A stretch of 64,000 bases of DNA, taken from Comamonadaceae bacterium. Its GTDB lineage: Bacteria > Pseudomonadota > Gammaproteobacteria > Burkholderiales > Burkholderiaceae_C. The notes beneath the pieces are model-generated. The model was not told where the DNA came from. It searched no databases and worked only from the letters and a program-made list of their open reading frames with translations. The DNA is taken from positions 20,553 to 84,552 of the forward strand of contig CANFWI010000009.1 of NCBI GenBank assembly GCA_947450675.1, read 5' to 3'. The position numbers were made by a program, and so were the translations under genes. Of this stretch, positions 1 to 7,338 are shown piece by piece (position 1 is the first letter of the stretch; each line of letters begins with the position of its first letter).

Positions 1-15
1 GGGCTATGGATGGAT

Positions 16-1107
16 CTACCGCAGCGCCACAGAAGCCGCCTCCAGTTTTAAGCGGAGTGCCGGCAGTGCTGCAAGCATGGCTGCCCTGCCCGCCTCAATG
101 GCTTTCAGTCGGGCTGAAAAGTCAGCGCTTTTAAGCCCCACCAGCGAGGGCCGAATGATGAGGTCCGCATCTTTCAGCTCGTGCTGGTTGATGCTTCTGC
201 CCATGATCGAAAAGGTCTGCAGCAAGATTTGCAAGGTGTCGTTGGCGGCGTTGTCTTCGGGCACGGTCGAGATGTCAACCGCAATCACCAGTTCGGCCCC
301 CATTTGACGTGCAAAACGCACCGGCACCGGGGCCACCAAGCCGCCATCGACGTAGTCGCGCCCGCTGATCCGCACGGGCACAAAAACGCCAGGCACGGCA
401 CTCGATGCGCGTACGGCCATGCCGGTGTCGCCGCGCCGAAACAGCATGGCCTGCCCATTGCCCAAGTCGGTCGCGACCACGCCCAGCGGAATGCTCATTT
501 GGTCGAGCAAGCGACCGCCCACGGCCTCGTTCACATAGCGGCCCAGCGCATCGCCGCGGAACATGCCGCGCCCGACCAAAGGCAGCATCCAGTCGGTGAT
601 GGCCACCTCTTCAATCGCCAAAGCGGCTTTTTGCAACTCGACACTGGACTTGCCGCTGGCATACAGCGCGGCCACCAAACTACCGGCCGAGGTGCCTACA
701 ACGTAGGACGGGCGCAAACCCGCTTCTTCCAGCACAGCAATGACGCCGACGTGCGCAAAGCCTTTGGCGGCGCCGCCGCCCAGTGCCAAGCCAATGCGCG
801 GCATGCGTTTGGCCGCCACGGGCACGGGGGGTGCCTCCGGAGAGACAACGGGTCCAACACCTAAGCCAGCACAACCTCCCATCAACAGCATCGAGCCAAG
901 GGCAGCGCCACCCAACAAGCGGCGCAGAACGACTTTCAAGCGCTGAGAAGCGCTTGAAAGCAAGGCATCGGAGCGTGCACGCTCTGCGCACAGGGTCAGC
1001 GTTGCGTCCAACTTGGAGCGCAATAACCTTGCGTCAGCTTCGAGCACTTTAAAGTTATTAAGAATTATTCGCGTTTGCATTAAACTAGCTTCCATCGCAA
1101 CTTTCAC
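16..1107 (-). CDS. Patatin-like phospholipase family lipoprotein (RssA-like)
   Basis: Serine acyl hydrolase of the bacterial patatin family, probably anchored in the cell envelope as a lipoprotein. The oxyanion-hole motif GGGAAKG lies at about residues 110-116, the nucleophile elbow GTSAG at 138-142 (Ser140) and the catalytic Asp motif DGG at 254-256. A hydrophobic stretch ending in the lipobox-like LLMGGC places the lipidated Cys at residue 79 of the longest frame. A signal peptide normally begins 15-25 residues before that Cys, so the first ~55 residues are probably not translated; they also run antisense across the iron-regulated promoter of the next gene. A TTG near 939 is one candidate start, but no clear ribosome site decides it. 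The gene is divergent from the iron-binding protein. Family assignment is firm; start and substrate are unknown. Confidence 0.85.
   Translation of the reverse strand: MKVAMEASLMQTRIILNNFKVLEADARLLRSKLDATLTLCAERARSDALLSSASQRLKVVLRRLLGGAALGSMLLMGGCAGLGVGPVVSPEAPPVPVAAKRMPRIGLALGGGAAKGFAHVGVIAVLEEAGLRPSYVVGTSAGSLVAALYASGKSSVELQKAALAIEEVAITDWMLPLVGRGMFRGDALGRYVNEAVGGRLLDQMSIPLGVVATDLGNGQAMLFRRGDTGMAVRASSAVPGVFVPVRISGRDYVDGGLVAPVPVRFARQMGAELVIAVDISTVPEDNAANDTLQILLQTFSIMGRSINQHELKDADLIIRPSLVGLKSADFSARLKAIEAGRAAMLAALPALRLKLEAASVALR
1055..1086 (+). promoter_or_regulatory. Probable Fur box overlapping a promoter
   Basis: The AT-rich stretch TTATTAAGAATTATTCGCG (1055-1073) resembles proteobacterial Fur boxes of the form AATGAGAATTATT. 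It overlaps a plausible sigma-70 promoter, TTAAGA (1058-1063), 17-base spacer, TAAACT (1081-1086), which points to the iron-binding protein gene at 1119. Repression by Fur under iron sufficiency is inferred from the motif and the downstream gene. Confidence 0.6.
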
Positions 1108-1118
1108 TCATCAAACCC

Positions 1119-2168
1119 ATGTCCAAAAAACCGCTTCTTGCCGGCCTTGTCACCGCTGCCCTGCTGAGCGTCACGGCCAGCGTTGTCGCTCAAGAGCAGG
1201 TGCTCAACCTCTATTCTGCCCGTCACTACCAAACAGATGAGGCGCTTTACGGGAATTTCACCCAAGCCACCGGCATCAAAATCAACCGCGTGGACGCCGA
1301 TGACGCCGGCATTCTGGCGCGCCTGAAAGCCGAAGGCGCTGCCTCGCCAGCCGATGTGGTCTTGCTGGTCGACGCCGCTCGGCTCGGTAAAGCCGACATG
1401 GACGGTCTGTTTCGCCCGATCAAGTCAGCGCTATTAGAAGCGGCCATTCCAGCTCAGCTGCGCGCCAAGCCGAGCGCTGAGGGCACCACTTGGTTCGGCT
1501 TTTCGACCCGCGCCCGCATCGTCGTGTACAACAAAATGCGGGTCAAAAAGACCGATGTTGACACCTACGAAGCCTTGGCCGACCCGAAGAACAAAGGCCT
1601 GCTGTGCACCCGCTCAGGCGCCCACCCCTACAACTTGTCCTTATTCGGTGCGGTCACCGAACACCTCGGCGAAGTCAAAACAGAAGCCTGGTTGAAAGGC
1701 CTGGTCGCCAACATGGCACGTGCGCCCAAAGGCGGCGACACCGACCAGATCAAGGGTGTGGCCAGCGGCGAGTGCGGCGTGGCATTGACGAACAGCTATT
1801 ACCTAGCGCGCATGATGCGGTCGACAGATCCGCAAGACAAGGCCATCGTTGAGAAAATCGGCGTGGTCTTTCCGAACCAACAAACTTGGGGCACCCACGT
1901 CAACGTGGCGGGCGCGGGCGTGGCCAAAAACGCCAAAAATCTAAGCAGCGCCGTGAAGTTCATGGAGTATTTGGCCAGCCCGGCCGCACAAAACTACTTT
2001 GCCGACGGCAACAACGAATGGCCTGCCGTGGCCGGCGTGAAGGTCAACAACCCGGCCTTGCAAGCCATGACGGGCGGCAGCTTCAAGTCGGAAACCATCC
2101 CGATCAGCGCCGTCGCCAACAACCAGACCAAGGTGCAGCAAATGCTGGACCGCGTCGGCTATAAATAA
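1119..2168 (+). CDS. Iron(III) ABC transporter periplasmic binding protein (FutA/FbpA-like)
   Basis: Periplasmic Fe3+-binding protein that would deliver ferric iron to an inner-membrane ABC importer. A signal peptide covers residues 1-24 (basic MSKK, hydrophobic core, cleavage after SVVA). The mature N-terminus LNLYSARHYQTDE is the hallmark of the FutA/FbpA/IdiA group, and NSYYLARM in the second lobe supplies the paired tyrosines these proteins use to bind iron. The length of 349 residues is usual. A probable Fur box lies directly upstream. No permease or ATPase gene follows, so the partner transporter must be encoded elsewhere. Confidence 0.88.
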   Translation: MSKKPLLAGLVTAALLSVTASVVAQEQVLNLYSARHYQTDEALYGNFTQATGIKINRVDADDAGILARLKAEGAASPADVVLLVDAARLGKADMDGLFRPIKSALLEAAIPAQLRAKPSAEGTTWFGFSTRARIVVYNKMRVKKTDVDTYEALADPKNKGLLCTRSGAHPYNLSLFGAVTEHLGEVKTEAWLKGLVANMARAPKGGDTDQIKGVASGECGVALTNSYYLARMMRSTDPQDKAIVEKIGVVFPNQQTWGTHVNVAGAGVAKNAKNLSSAVKFMEYLASPAAQNYFADGNNEWPAVAGVKVNNPALQAMTGGSFKSETIPISAVANNQTKVQQMLDRVGYK

Positions 2169-2201
2169 GGAATTGGGCGCAGCCGATGCGTGATAATTGA
2201 G

Positions 2202-2217
2202 TTGACGTTAACGTCAA
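2202..2217 (+). promoter_or_regulatory. Perfect 16-bp palindromic operator
   Basis: TTGACGTTAACGTCAA is a perfect palindrome located 57 bases upstream of the HSD10-like dehydrogenase. Its form resembles operators of MerR-family regulators such as LiuR, which control branched-chain amino acid degradation. That match is from memory of the motif style, but it agrees with the downstream gene. Confidence 0.55.
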
Positions 2218-2274
2218 GTCAGGTCCATCAAGGCGTCTGGCTTTTCATTCCCTTTCACCCTTTTAGGATCACCC

Positions 2275-3033
2275 ATGGACATCGCAGGCAAGGTTTTCAT
2301 CGTCACAGGCGGCGCATCAGGTCTCGGCGAGGGCACAGCCCGCATGCTGGCCGCCAACGGCGCCACGGTGGTGATTGCGGACATGCAAACTGACAAAGGC
2401 GAAGCCATCGCCAAAGACATCGGCGGTGCATTTGTGCGTTGCGATGTGAGCCAAGAAGCCGATGGCCAAGCCGTCGTCGCCAAAGCTGTGTCGCTCGGCA
2501 AACTGATGGGCTTGGTCAATTGCGCAGGCATTGCACCGGCCGAAAAAACCGTCGGTAAAAACGGCGCGCATTCGTTGGCTTTGTTCAGCAAAACCATCAC
2601 CGTCAACCTGATCGGCAGCTTCAACATGATCCGCTTGGCGGCTGAAGCCATGAGCCAGAACGAACCGGAGTCCACCGGCGAGCGCGGCGTGATGATCTCG
2701 ACGGCATCGGTCGCCGCCTACGACGGCCAAATTGGCCAAGCTGCGTACAGCGCGTCCAAAGGCGGCGTGGTCGGCATGACCTTGCCGATTGCCCGTGACT
2801 TGGCGCGCAACGGCATCCGCAACATGACCATCGCACCCGGCATTTTCGGCACGCCGATGATGTTTGGCATGCCGCAAGAAGTGCAAGACTCGTTGGCCGC
2901 CAGCGTGCCCTTTCCGTCACGTTTGGGCACGCCGCAAGACTACGCCAAACTGGCCCGCCACATCATTGAAAACGAGATGCTCAACGGCGAAGTGATTCGT
3001 CTGGACGGCGCCATCCGCTTGGCACCGCGTTAA
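2275..3033 (+). CDS. Short-chain dehydrogenase, HSD10 / 3-hydroxyacyl-CoA dehydrogenase type II-like
   Basis: NAD(H)-dependent classical SDR of 252 residues. The cofactor motif TGGASGLG is at 11-18, NCAG at 82-85, and the catalytic Tyr158-x3-Lys162 lies in YSASKGG, with the active-site Ser in the ISTAS segment before it. The overall pattern (start [48 protein letters not shown]) matches 3-hydroxy-2-methylbutyryl-CoA/HSD17B10-like dehydrogenases, which act in isoleucine and fatty-acid breakdown. An AGGATCA ribosome site precedes the ATG. A perfect palindrome upstream suggests dedicated regulation. The exact acyl-CoA substrate cannot be read from sequence. Confidence 0.85.
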   Translation: MDIAGKVFIVTGGASGLGEGTARMLAANGATVVIADMQTDKGEAIAKDIGGAFVRCDVSQEADGQAVVAKAVSLGKLMGLVNCAGIAPAEKTVGKNGAHSLALFSKTITVNLIGSFNMIRLAAEAMSQNEPESTGERGVMISTASVAAYDGQIGQAAYSASKGGVVGMTLPIARDLARNGIRNMTIAPGIFGTPMMFGMPQEVQDSLAASVPFPSRLGTPQDYAKLARHIIENEMLNGEVIRLDGAIRLAPR

Positions 3034-3060
3034 GCCAGCAACGCACGGCGCCATCTGACA

Positions 3061-4857
3061 ATGCCTGTGAGGTTTCTGGCCGCAGCAGGGCTCACTACCT
3101 TTCTGACGGCTTGTGCCGCATCACTGGCAGCGCAAGTCGAGCCTCAAACCGCGCCCTTGCAGCCCGAGGAGGCGTCAGGCTACACCGAAAAGCCCGGCTG
3201 GGCGACCCGGCATTTTGCCGTGGCTGCGGCTCATCCGCTGGCCACCGATGCGGGTTACAAGATCCTCAAAGCTGGCGGCTCCGCCATCGACGCAGCCATC
3301 GCTGTGCAGATGGTGCTGGGTCTGGTCGAGCCGCAATCGAGCGGCATCGGCGGTGGTTCTTTCTTGTTGCACCACGATGGCCAACGCAACATGACAGAGG
3401 CATTTGACGGTCGCGAGACGGCCCCGGCCGCCGCCAATGAGAATCTTTTTTTGAACCCCGACGGTAAGCCGGTGGGGTTTTATGAAGGCGTTGTCGGTGG
3501 CCGCGCCGTCGGTGTGCCAGGCACTGTGCAGATGCTGGAAGATGCGCACCGCCAGCACGGCAAACTGCCATGGGCACAACTGTTCGCCCCGGCGATTGCG
3601 CTCGCCGAGCAAGGTTTTAAAGTGAGCGAGCGCCTGCACAGCTTGCTGGTCAGCGACGTTTATCTCAAAAAAGACCCCGTCGCCGCAGCGTATTTTTATG
3701 ACGCGGCCGGCCTGCCCTGGCCCGTCGGTCATCTGTTGAAAAACCCCGAACTGGCGAGCGTTTTCAAGCGCATCGCCAGAGGAGGATCGAAGGCGTTGAT
3801 GACCGGCGACATCGCCCAAGCCATCGTCGACAAGGTCCGCCAGCACCCGAGCAACCCCGGGCAACTGGCGTTGGCAGACTTGGCCGACTACCAAGCCAAA
3901 AAACGCGAACCGCTGTGCCATGACTACCGGGTGGCTCCCCGCGACTACCGCATTTGCGGAATGCCGCCGCCGAGTTCCGGCGCGATAACCATCGGCCAAA
4001 TGTTGGGCCTGCTGACCCACACGCCCGCGCAAGCCATGCCGTTGATGGACGGCCTGCCCGATGCGCGTTGGCTGCACCTGTACACCGAAGCCTCGCGCCT
4101 GGCCTTTGCCGATCGCGACCAGTACATCGCAGACCCGGACTTTGTGCAAGCGCCCGGCGGCCACTGGATGAGCCTGCTTGAGCCCGGCTATCTGGCGGAA
4201 CGAGCCCGGCTGATCGGCCCCCTGCGCATGACAACGGCTGCGGCCGGAACGCCAGGCGCGGTCAAGACGAGTTATGCACCGATGCCCGAGCAGCCCGAAC
4301 ATGGCACCAGCCACATCAGCATCGTCGACGCCGACGGCAATGCGCTGGCCATGACCAGCACCATCGAAAATGCTTTTGGCTCGCGCCAGATGGTCAAAGG
4401 CTTTTTGCTCAACAACGAGCTCACCGACTTCAGTTTCACACCCCGTGACGCCCAAGGCAGGCCGGTTGCCAACCGGGTCGAGCCCGGCAAGCGGCCGCGC
4501 TCGTCGATGGCACCCACACTGGTGTTTGACAAGGTCAACGGCGAGTTGATGATGAGTGGCGGCAGTCCGGGCGGCGCGCTCATCATCCATTACACCGCCA
4601 AGCTGCTGTATGGCACGCTCAACTGGGAACTCGATGCGCAGCAAGCCATCAACCTGCCCAACTTTGGCAGCCTCAACGGCATGACACTGCTGGAAGACCA
4701 GCGCTTTCCGGCCGCTACCGTTCAATCTCTGCGCCAACCGGGTGCGCAAGTACGAGAAGTGCCCATGACCAGCGGCTTGCAAGCGATTCAAAGAACCCCG
4801 TCGGGCTGGTTTGGCGGGGCCGATCCGCGCCGCGAAGGCATCGTTCAAGGCGACTGA
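3061..4857 (+). CDS. ggt: Gamma-glutamyltransferase, probable lipoprotein
   Basis: Self-processing Ntn-hydrolase that hydrolyses or transfers the gamma-glutamyl group of glutathione outside the cytoplasm. At 598 residues it has the family's normal size. The N-terminal subunit shows GGSAIDAAIAVQ and the SSGIGGGSF segment. The autocleavage/nucleophile Thr is residue 416, in EHGTSHIS, and the small subunit carries the conserved GGSPGG. The leader ends in FLTAC, an acceptable lipobox with Cys at residue 18, so it may be a lipoprotein rather than freely periplasmic. It starts 27 bases after the SDR and may be co-transcribed. Confidence 0.92.
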   Translation: MPVRFLAAAGLTTFLTACAASLAAQVEPQTAPLQPEEASGYTEKPGWATRHFAVAAAHPLATDAGYKILKAGGSAIDAAIAVQMVLGLVEPQSSGIGGGSFLLHHDGQRNMTEAFDGRETAPAAANENLFLNPDGKPVGFYEGVVGGRAVGVPGTVQMLEDAHRQHGKLPWAQLFAPAIALAEQGFKVSERLHSLLVSDVYLKKDPVAAAYFYDAAGLPWPVGHLLKNPELASVFKRIARGGSKALMTGDIAQAIVDKVRQHPSNPGQLALADLADYQAKKREPLCHDYRVAPRDYRICGMPPPSSGAITIGQMLGLLTHTPAQAMPLMDGLPDARWLHLYTEASRLAFADRDQYIADPDFVQAPGGHWMSLLEPGYLAERARLIGPLRMTTAAAGTPGAVKTSYAPMPEQPEHGTSHISIVDADGNALAMTSTIENAFGSRQMVKGFLLNNELTDFSFTPRDAQGRPVANRVEPGKRPRSSMAPTLVFDKVNGELMMSGGSPGGALIIHYTAKLLYGTLNWELDAQQAINLPNFGSLNGMTLLEDQRFPAATVQSLRQPGAQVREVPMTSGLQAIQRTPSGWFGGADPRREGIVQGD

Positions 4858-4921
4858 CCCACCGCCCAACAAATGCCGCGTCAAGGCTTTGTGATTAAAT
4901 CAGCCCTCGACTTTTGCACCC

Positions 4922-6997
4922 ATGGCCATCCCACAATCATTCATCCAGGAACTCCTGTCCCGCACTGACGTGGTGGACATCGTTGGGCGCTATGTTCAGC
5001 TGAAAAAGGGTGGCGCCAACTTCATGGGGCTGTGCCCTTTCCACGGCGAAAAGTCGCCCTCCTTCTCCGTCAGCCCAGCTAAACAGTTCTATCACTGCTT
5101 TGGTTGCGGCAAAAATGGCAACGCCATCAGCTTCTTGATGGACCATGCCGGCATGACCTTCGTCGAAGCGGTTAAAGACTTGGCTCAGCAATACGGCTTG
5201 CAAGTCCCTGAAGACGACGTCAGCCCGCAAGACCGGGCCCGCGCCGCACAAGTCCGCGAGCAGCAAGCCACGCTCACCAGCGTGCTCGAAAAAGCCGCCG
5301 TAGCCTACGCCAAACAATTGAAAATTTCACCGCGCGCCGTCGACTACTTCAAAGGCCGCGGTTTGTCGGGCGACATCGCCAAAACCTTTGGCCTCGGCTA
5401 CGCGCCCGAAGGCTGGCGCAGTTTGGCGAGTATTTTTGCCGACTACAACGACCCGCTGCTGGTCGATAGCGGCCTCGTCATCACCGGTGAGCCCGGCGAA
5501 GAAAACCAGGCGGGTGAGACCAAACGCTACGACCGTTTTCGAGATCGGGTCATGTTCCCGATCCGCAACGTCAAGGGCGAATGCATCGGCTTTGGCGGCC
5601 GCGTGTTGGGCGACGACAAACCCAAATACCTGAACTCGCCAGAGACGCCGGTGTTCAGCAAAGGGCGCGAACTCTACGGCCTGTTTGAAGCCCGCACCGC
5701 CTTGCGCGAACACGGCTTTGCCTTGGTGACCGAAGGCTATATGGATGTTGTGGCACTGGCCCAACTCGGCTTCGCCAACACCGTGGCCACGCTGGGCACC
5801 GCCTGCACAGCAGACCACATTCAAAAACTGTTTCGCTTCACCGACGCTGTCGTCTTCAGCTTTGACGGCGACAGCGCCGGGCGCCGTGCAGCCCGCAAGG
5901 CGCTAGAGGCCGCCCTGCCTTTTGCCAGCGATGTGCGCAGCGTCAAGTTCTTATTTTTACCAGCCGAACACGACCCCGACAGCTACATCCGTGCGCACGG
6001 CCAAGAAGGTTTTGCCAGCATGGTCAAGCAAGCCGTGCCGCTCAGCCGCTTCATGATCGAAGCCGCCAGCGACGCCTGCGACATGAGCACCGCCGAAGGC
6101 CGCGCCCACATGGCCAGCAATGCGCGCGTGCTGTGGAGCCTGCTGCCCGACGGCGCACTGAAGCGCCAGTTGCTGGCCGAGATCGCCGACCAAGTGCAAA
6201 TCGACAGCCGTGAATTGCTGCAACTCTGGCAACCGGCCGCACCTTACAAAAGCGGCCAGCGCAACAACAATTTCAACCCCAGCGCCAGCGGCAAAAGCTT
6301 CAAGGCCGGCACTAAAAATGCAGCCGACCGGACACCCCAACCCGAAGCGCCTGACTACAGCTACGCCTATGGCCCAGCGGGCGACGACGCCGACTACAAC
6401 AGCTCCGAACCTGACTCGTACGGATCGAACGATTCACACGGCTTCAGCAGTCCCAGCAACTCGACCTTCAAACCCTCTGACGGCCAATTCTCCAGCCGAT
6501 TTCCCAGCAAAAAAGGCAGCGCATCAGGCGGCTACAGCAGCTATGGCGACAGGGCTTCAGCAGCGCGCCCACGCCGAATCGCTGGCCGCATTTTGTCAGC
6601 CAGCCGCGAAGACCGCGTGCTGCGCGCCTTGCTGACCGAGTCGCAAGCTTGGGACAAGCTCAACCACGACGAGCATGCTTTGCTATCCGGCTTGCCCGCG
6701 CCGCACGGCCCGCTCTTTGTCTGGCTTGAAAGCCAGCTGCACGAGCATGGCCCCCAGCCGTGGGCCGCTCTGCGCGAAGGACTGCGTGAGCATGCGCATG
6801 AGAATTACGCGCTCAACCAATTGGCACAAATTCCCGAAGGCATCGAATCCGACTGGACCGAGGTACGCAGCATTCTGGACCAGTTGAGCCGGCTGGCAAG
6901 GCAAGTTGAAATGCAAGACTTGGCCCTGCGCGCCAACACCGACCCGACCGCCTTGGCGCGTTACCGCGAACTGGCAGCCCTGCAAAAACCCGCCTAA
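4922..6997 (+). CDS. dnaG: DNA primase
   Basis: Synthesises RNA primers for DNA replication. The N-terminal zinc-binding domain has Cys38, His41, Cys59 and Cys62 (CPFH...CFGCG). The TOPRIM catalytic core carries Glu271 in EGYMD and the acidic pair Asp315/Asp317 in FDGDSAG. Residues about 437-555 form a long low-complexity linker rich in Ser, Asn, Gly, Tyr and Asp, followed by the C-terminal helicase-interaction domain. At 691 residues it is longer than Escherichia coli DnaG (581), mainly because of this linker. It precedes rpoD as in the classical macromolecular-synthesis operon, but rpsU is not upstream; ggt is. Confidence 0.97.
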   Translation: MAIPQSFIQELLSRTDVVDIVGRYVQLKKGGANFMGLCPFHGEKSPSFSVSPAKQFYHCFGCGKNGNAISFLMDHAGMTFVEAVKDLAQQYGLQVPEDDVSPQDRARAAQVREQQATLTSVLEKAAVAYAKQLKISPRAVDYFKGRGLSGDIAKTFGLGYAPEGWRSLASIFADYNDPLLVDSGLVITGEPGEENQAGETKRYDRFRDRVMFPIRNVKGECIGFGGRVLGDDKPKYLNSPETPVFSKGRELYGLFEARTALREHGFALVTEGYMDVVALAQLGFANTVATLGTACTADHIQKLFRFTDAVVFSFDGDSAGRRAARKALEAALPFASDVRSVKFLFLPAEHDPDSYIRAHGQEGFASMVKQAVPLSRFMIEAASDACDMSTAEGRAHMASNARVLWSLLPDGALKRQLLAEIADQVQIDSRELLQLWQPAAPYKSGQRNNNFNPSASGKSFKAGTKNAADRTPQPEAPDYSYAYGPAGDDADYNSSEPDSYGSNDSHGFSSPSNSTFKPSDGQFSSRFPSKKGSASGGYSSYGDRASAARPRRIAGRILSASREDRVLRALLTESQAWDKLNHDEHALLSGLPAPHGPLFVWLESQLHEHGPQPWAALREGLREHAHENYALNQLAQIPEGIESDWTEVRSILDQLSRLARQVEMQDLALRANTDPTALARYRELAALQKPA

Positions 6998-7022
6998 AAA
7001 CAGGGTTTCGAGGGCCTTGAAG

Positions 7023-7052
7023 TTGCCTCAAAAATAAGCATCTGGGTATAAT
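7023..7052 (+). promoter_or_regulatory. Sigma-70 promoter upstream of rpoD
   Basis: A perfect -10 box TATAAT at 7047-7052 is preceded, after an 18-base spacer, by the -35-like TTGCCT at 7023-7028. Transcription would start near 7059, about 280 bases before the rpoD start codon. Confidence 0.7.
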
Positions 7053-7168
7053 CCAAACTTAACGCTACGGCAAGCGCGAGAGCAGCACCTCCGGCACCGG
7101 CTCCCCGCACAACGGGACCTCTTTGGTACAGAGCCATTTTTTCCGCAAGGACTGCATCCCAAATGTTC

Positions 7169-7217
7169 GCCCAAACAACTTGCCATCATGCCCAGCCAGC
7201 CGGTTTGGGCATTTTTT
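7169..7217 (+). terminator. Intrinsic terminator or attenuator in the rpoD leader
   Basis: TGCCCA (7189-7194) pairs with TGGGCA (7206-7211), immediately followed by TTTTTT (7212-7217). The same 3' arm can instead pair as GTTTGGGC (7203-7210) with GCCCAAAC (7169-7176). Either stem abuts the T run, so RNA made from the promoter at 7047 should stop here at least in part, giving an RNA of roughly 160 nt. Confidence 0.6.
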
Positions 7218-7338
7218 GCGCCCGCATGGACGCCTGCTCAGTTTCAAGCCATCTTTGCCGATGGACCTGAAATTTATGCACAGTCTGTCGTCAGGCGCTT
7301 TGTTGTGAAAAAGTTTTTTAAGACACCTGGAGCTCGCC

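Larger units (their letters stand above)
6998..7338 (+). other. dnaG-rpoD intergenic region with leader-type signals
   Basis: The longest gene-free stretch of the window (341 bases). It contains a strong sigma-70 promoter near its left side and a hairpin followed by six T about 160 bases further on, then about 120 bases up to the rpoD start. No tRNA and no convincing small protein gene was seen. It may encode a short RNA or an attenuated rpoD leader (inference). Confidence 0.5.

Noticed and set aside
3175..4884. A 569-codon open frame antisense to ggt.
   Set aside because: It mirrors the codon bias of ggt, has His/Gln/Arg-rich composition with no domain pattern, and ggt itself is unmistakable.
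7114..7138. CTCT-N7-AGAG followed by T residues, as an additional terminator in the rpoD leader.
   Set aside because: The stem is only four base pairs; the hairpin at 7189-7211 is much stronger.
7123..7308. A 61-codon plus-strand frame in the dnaG-rpoD gap.
   Set aside because: It runs through the terminator hairpin, lacks a ribosome site and has no recognisable pattern.
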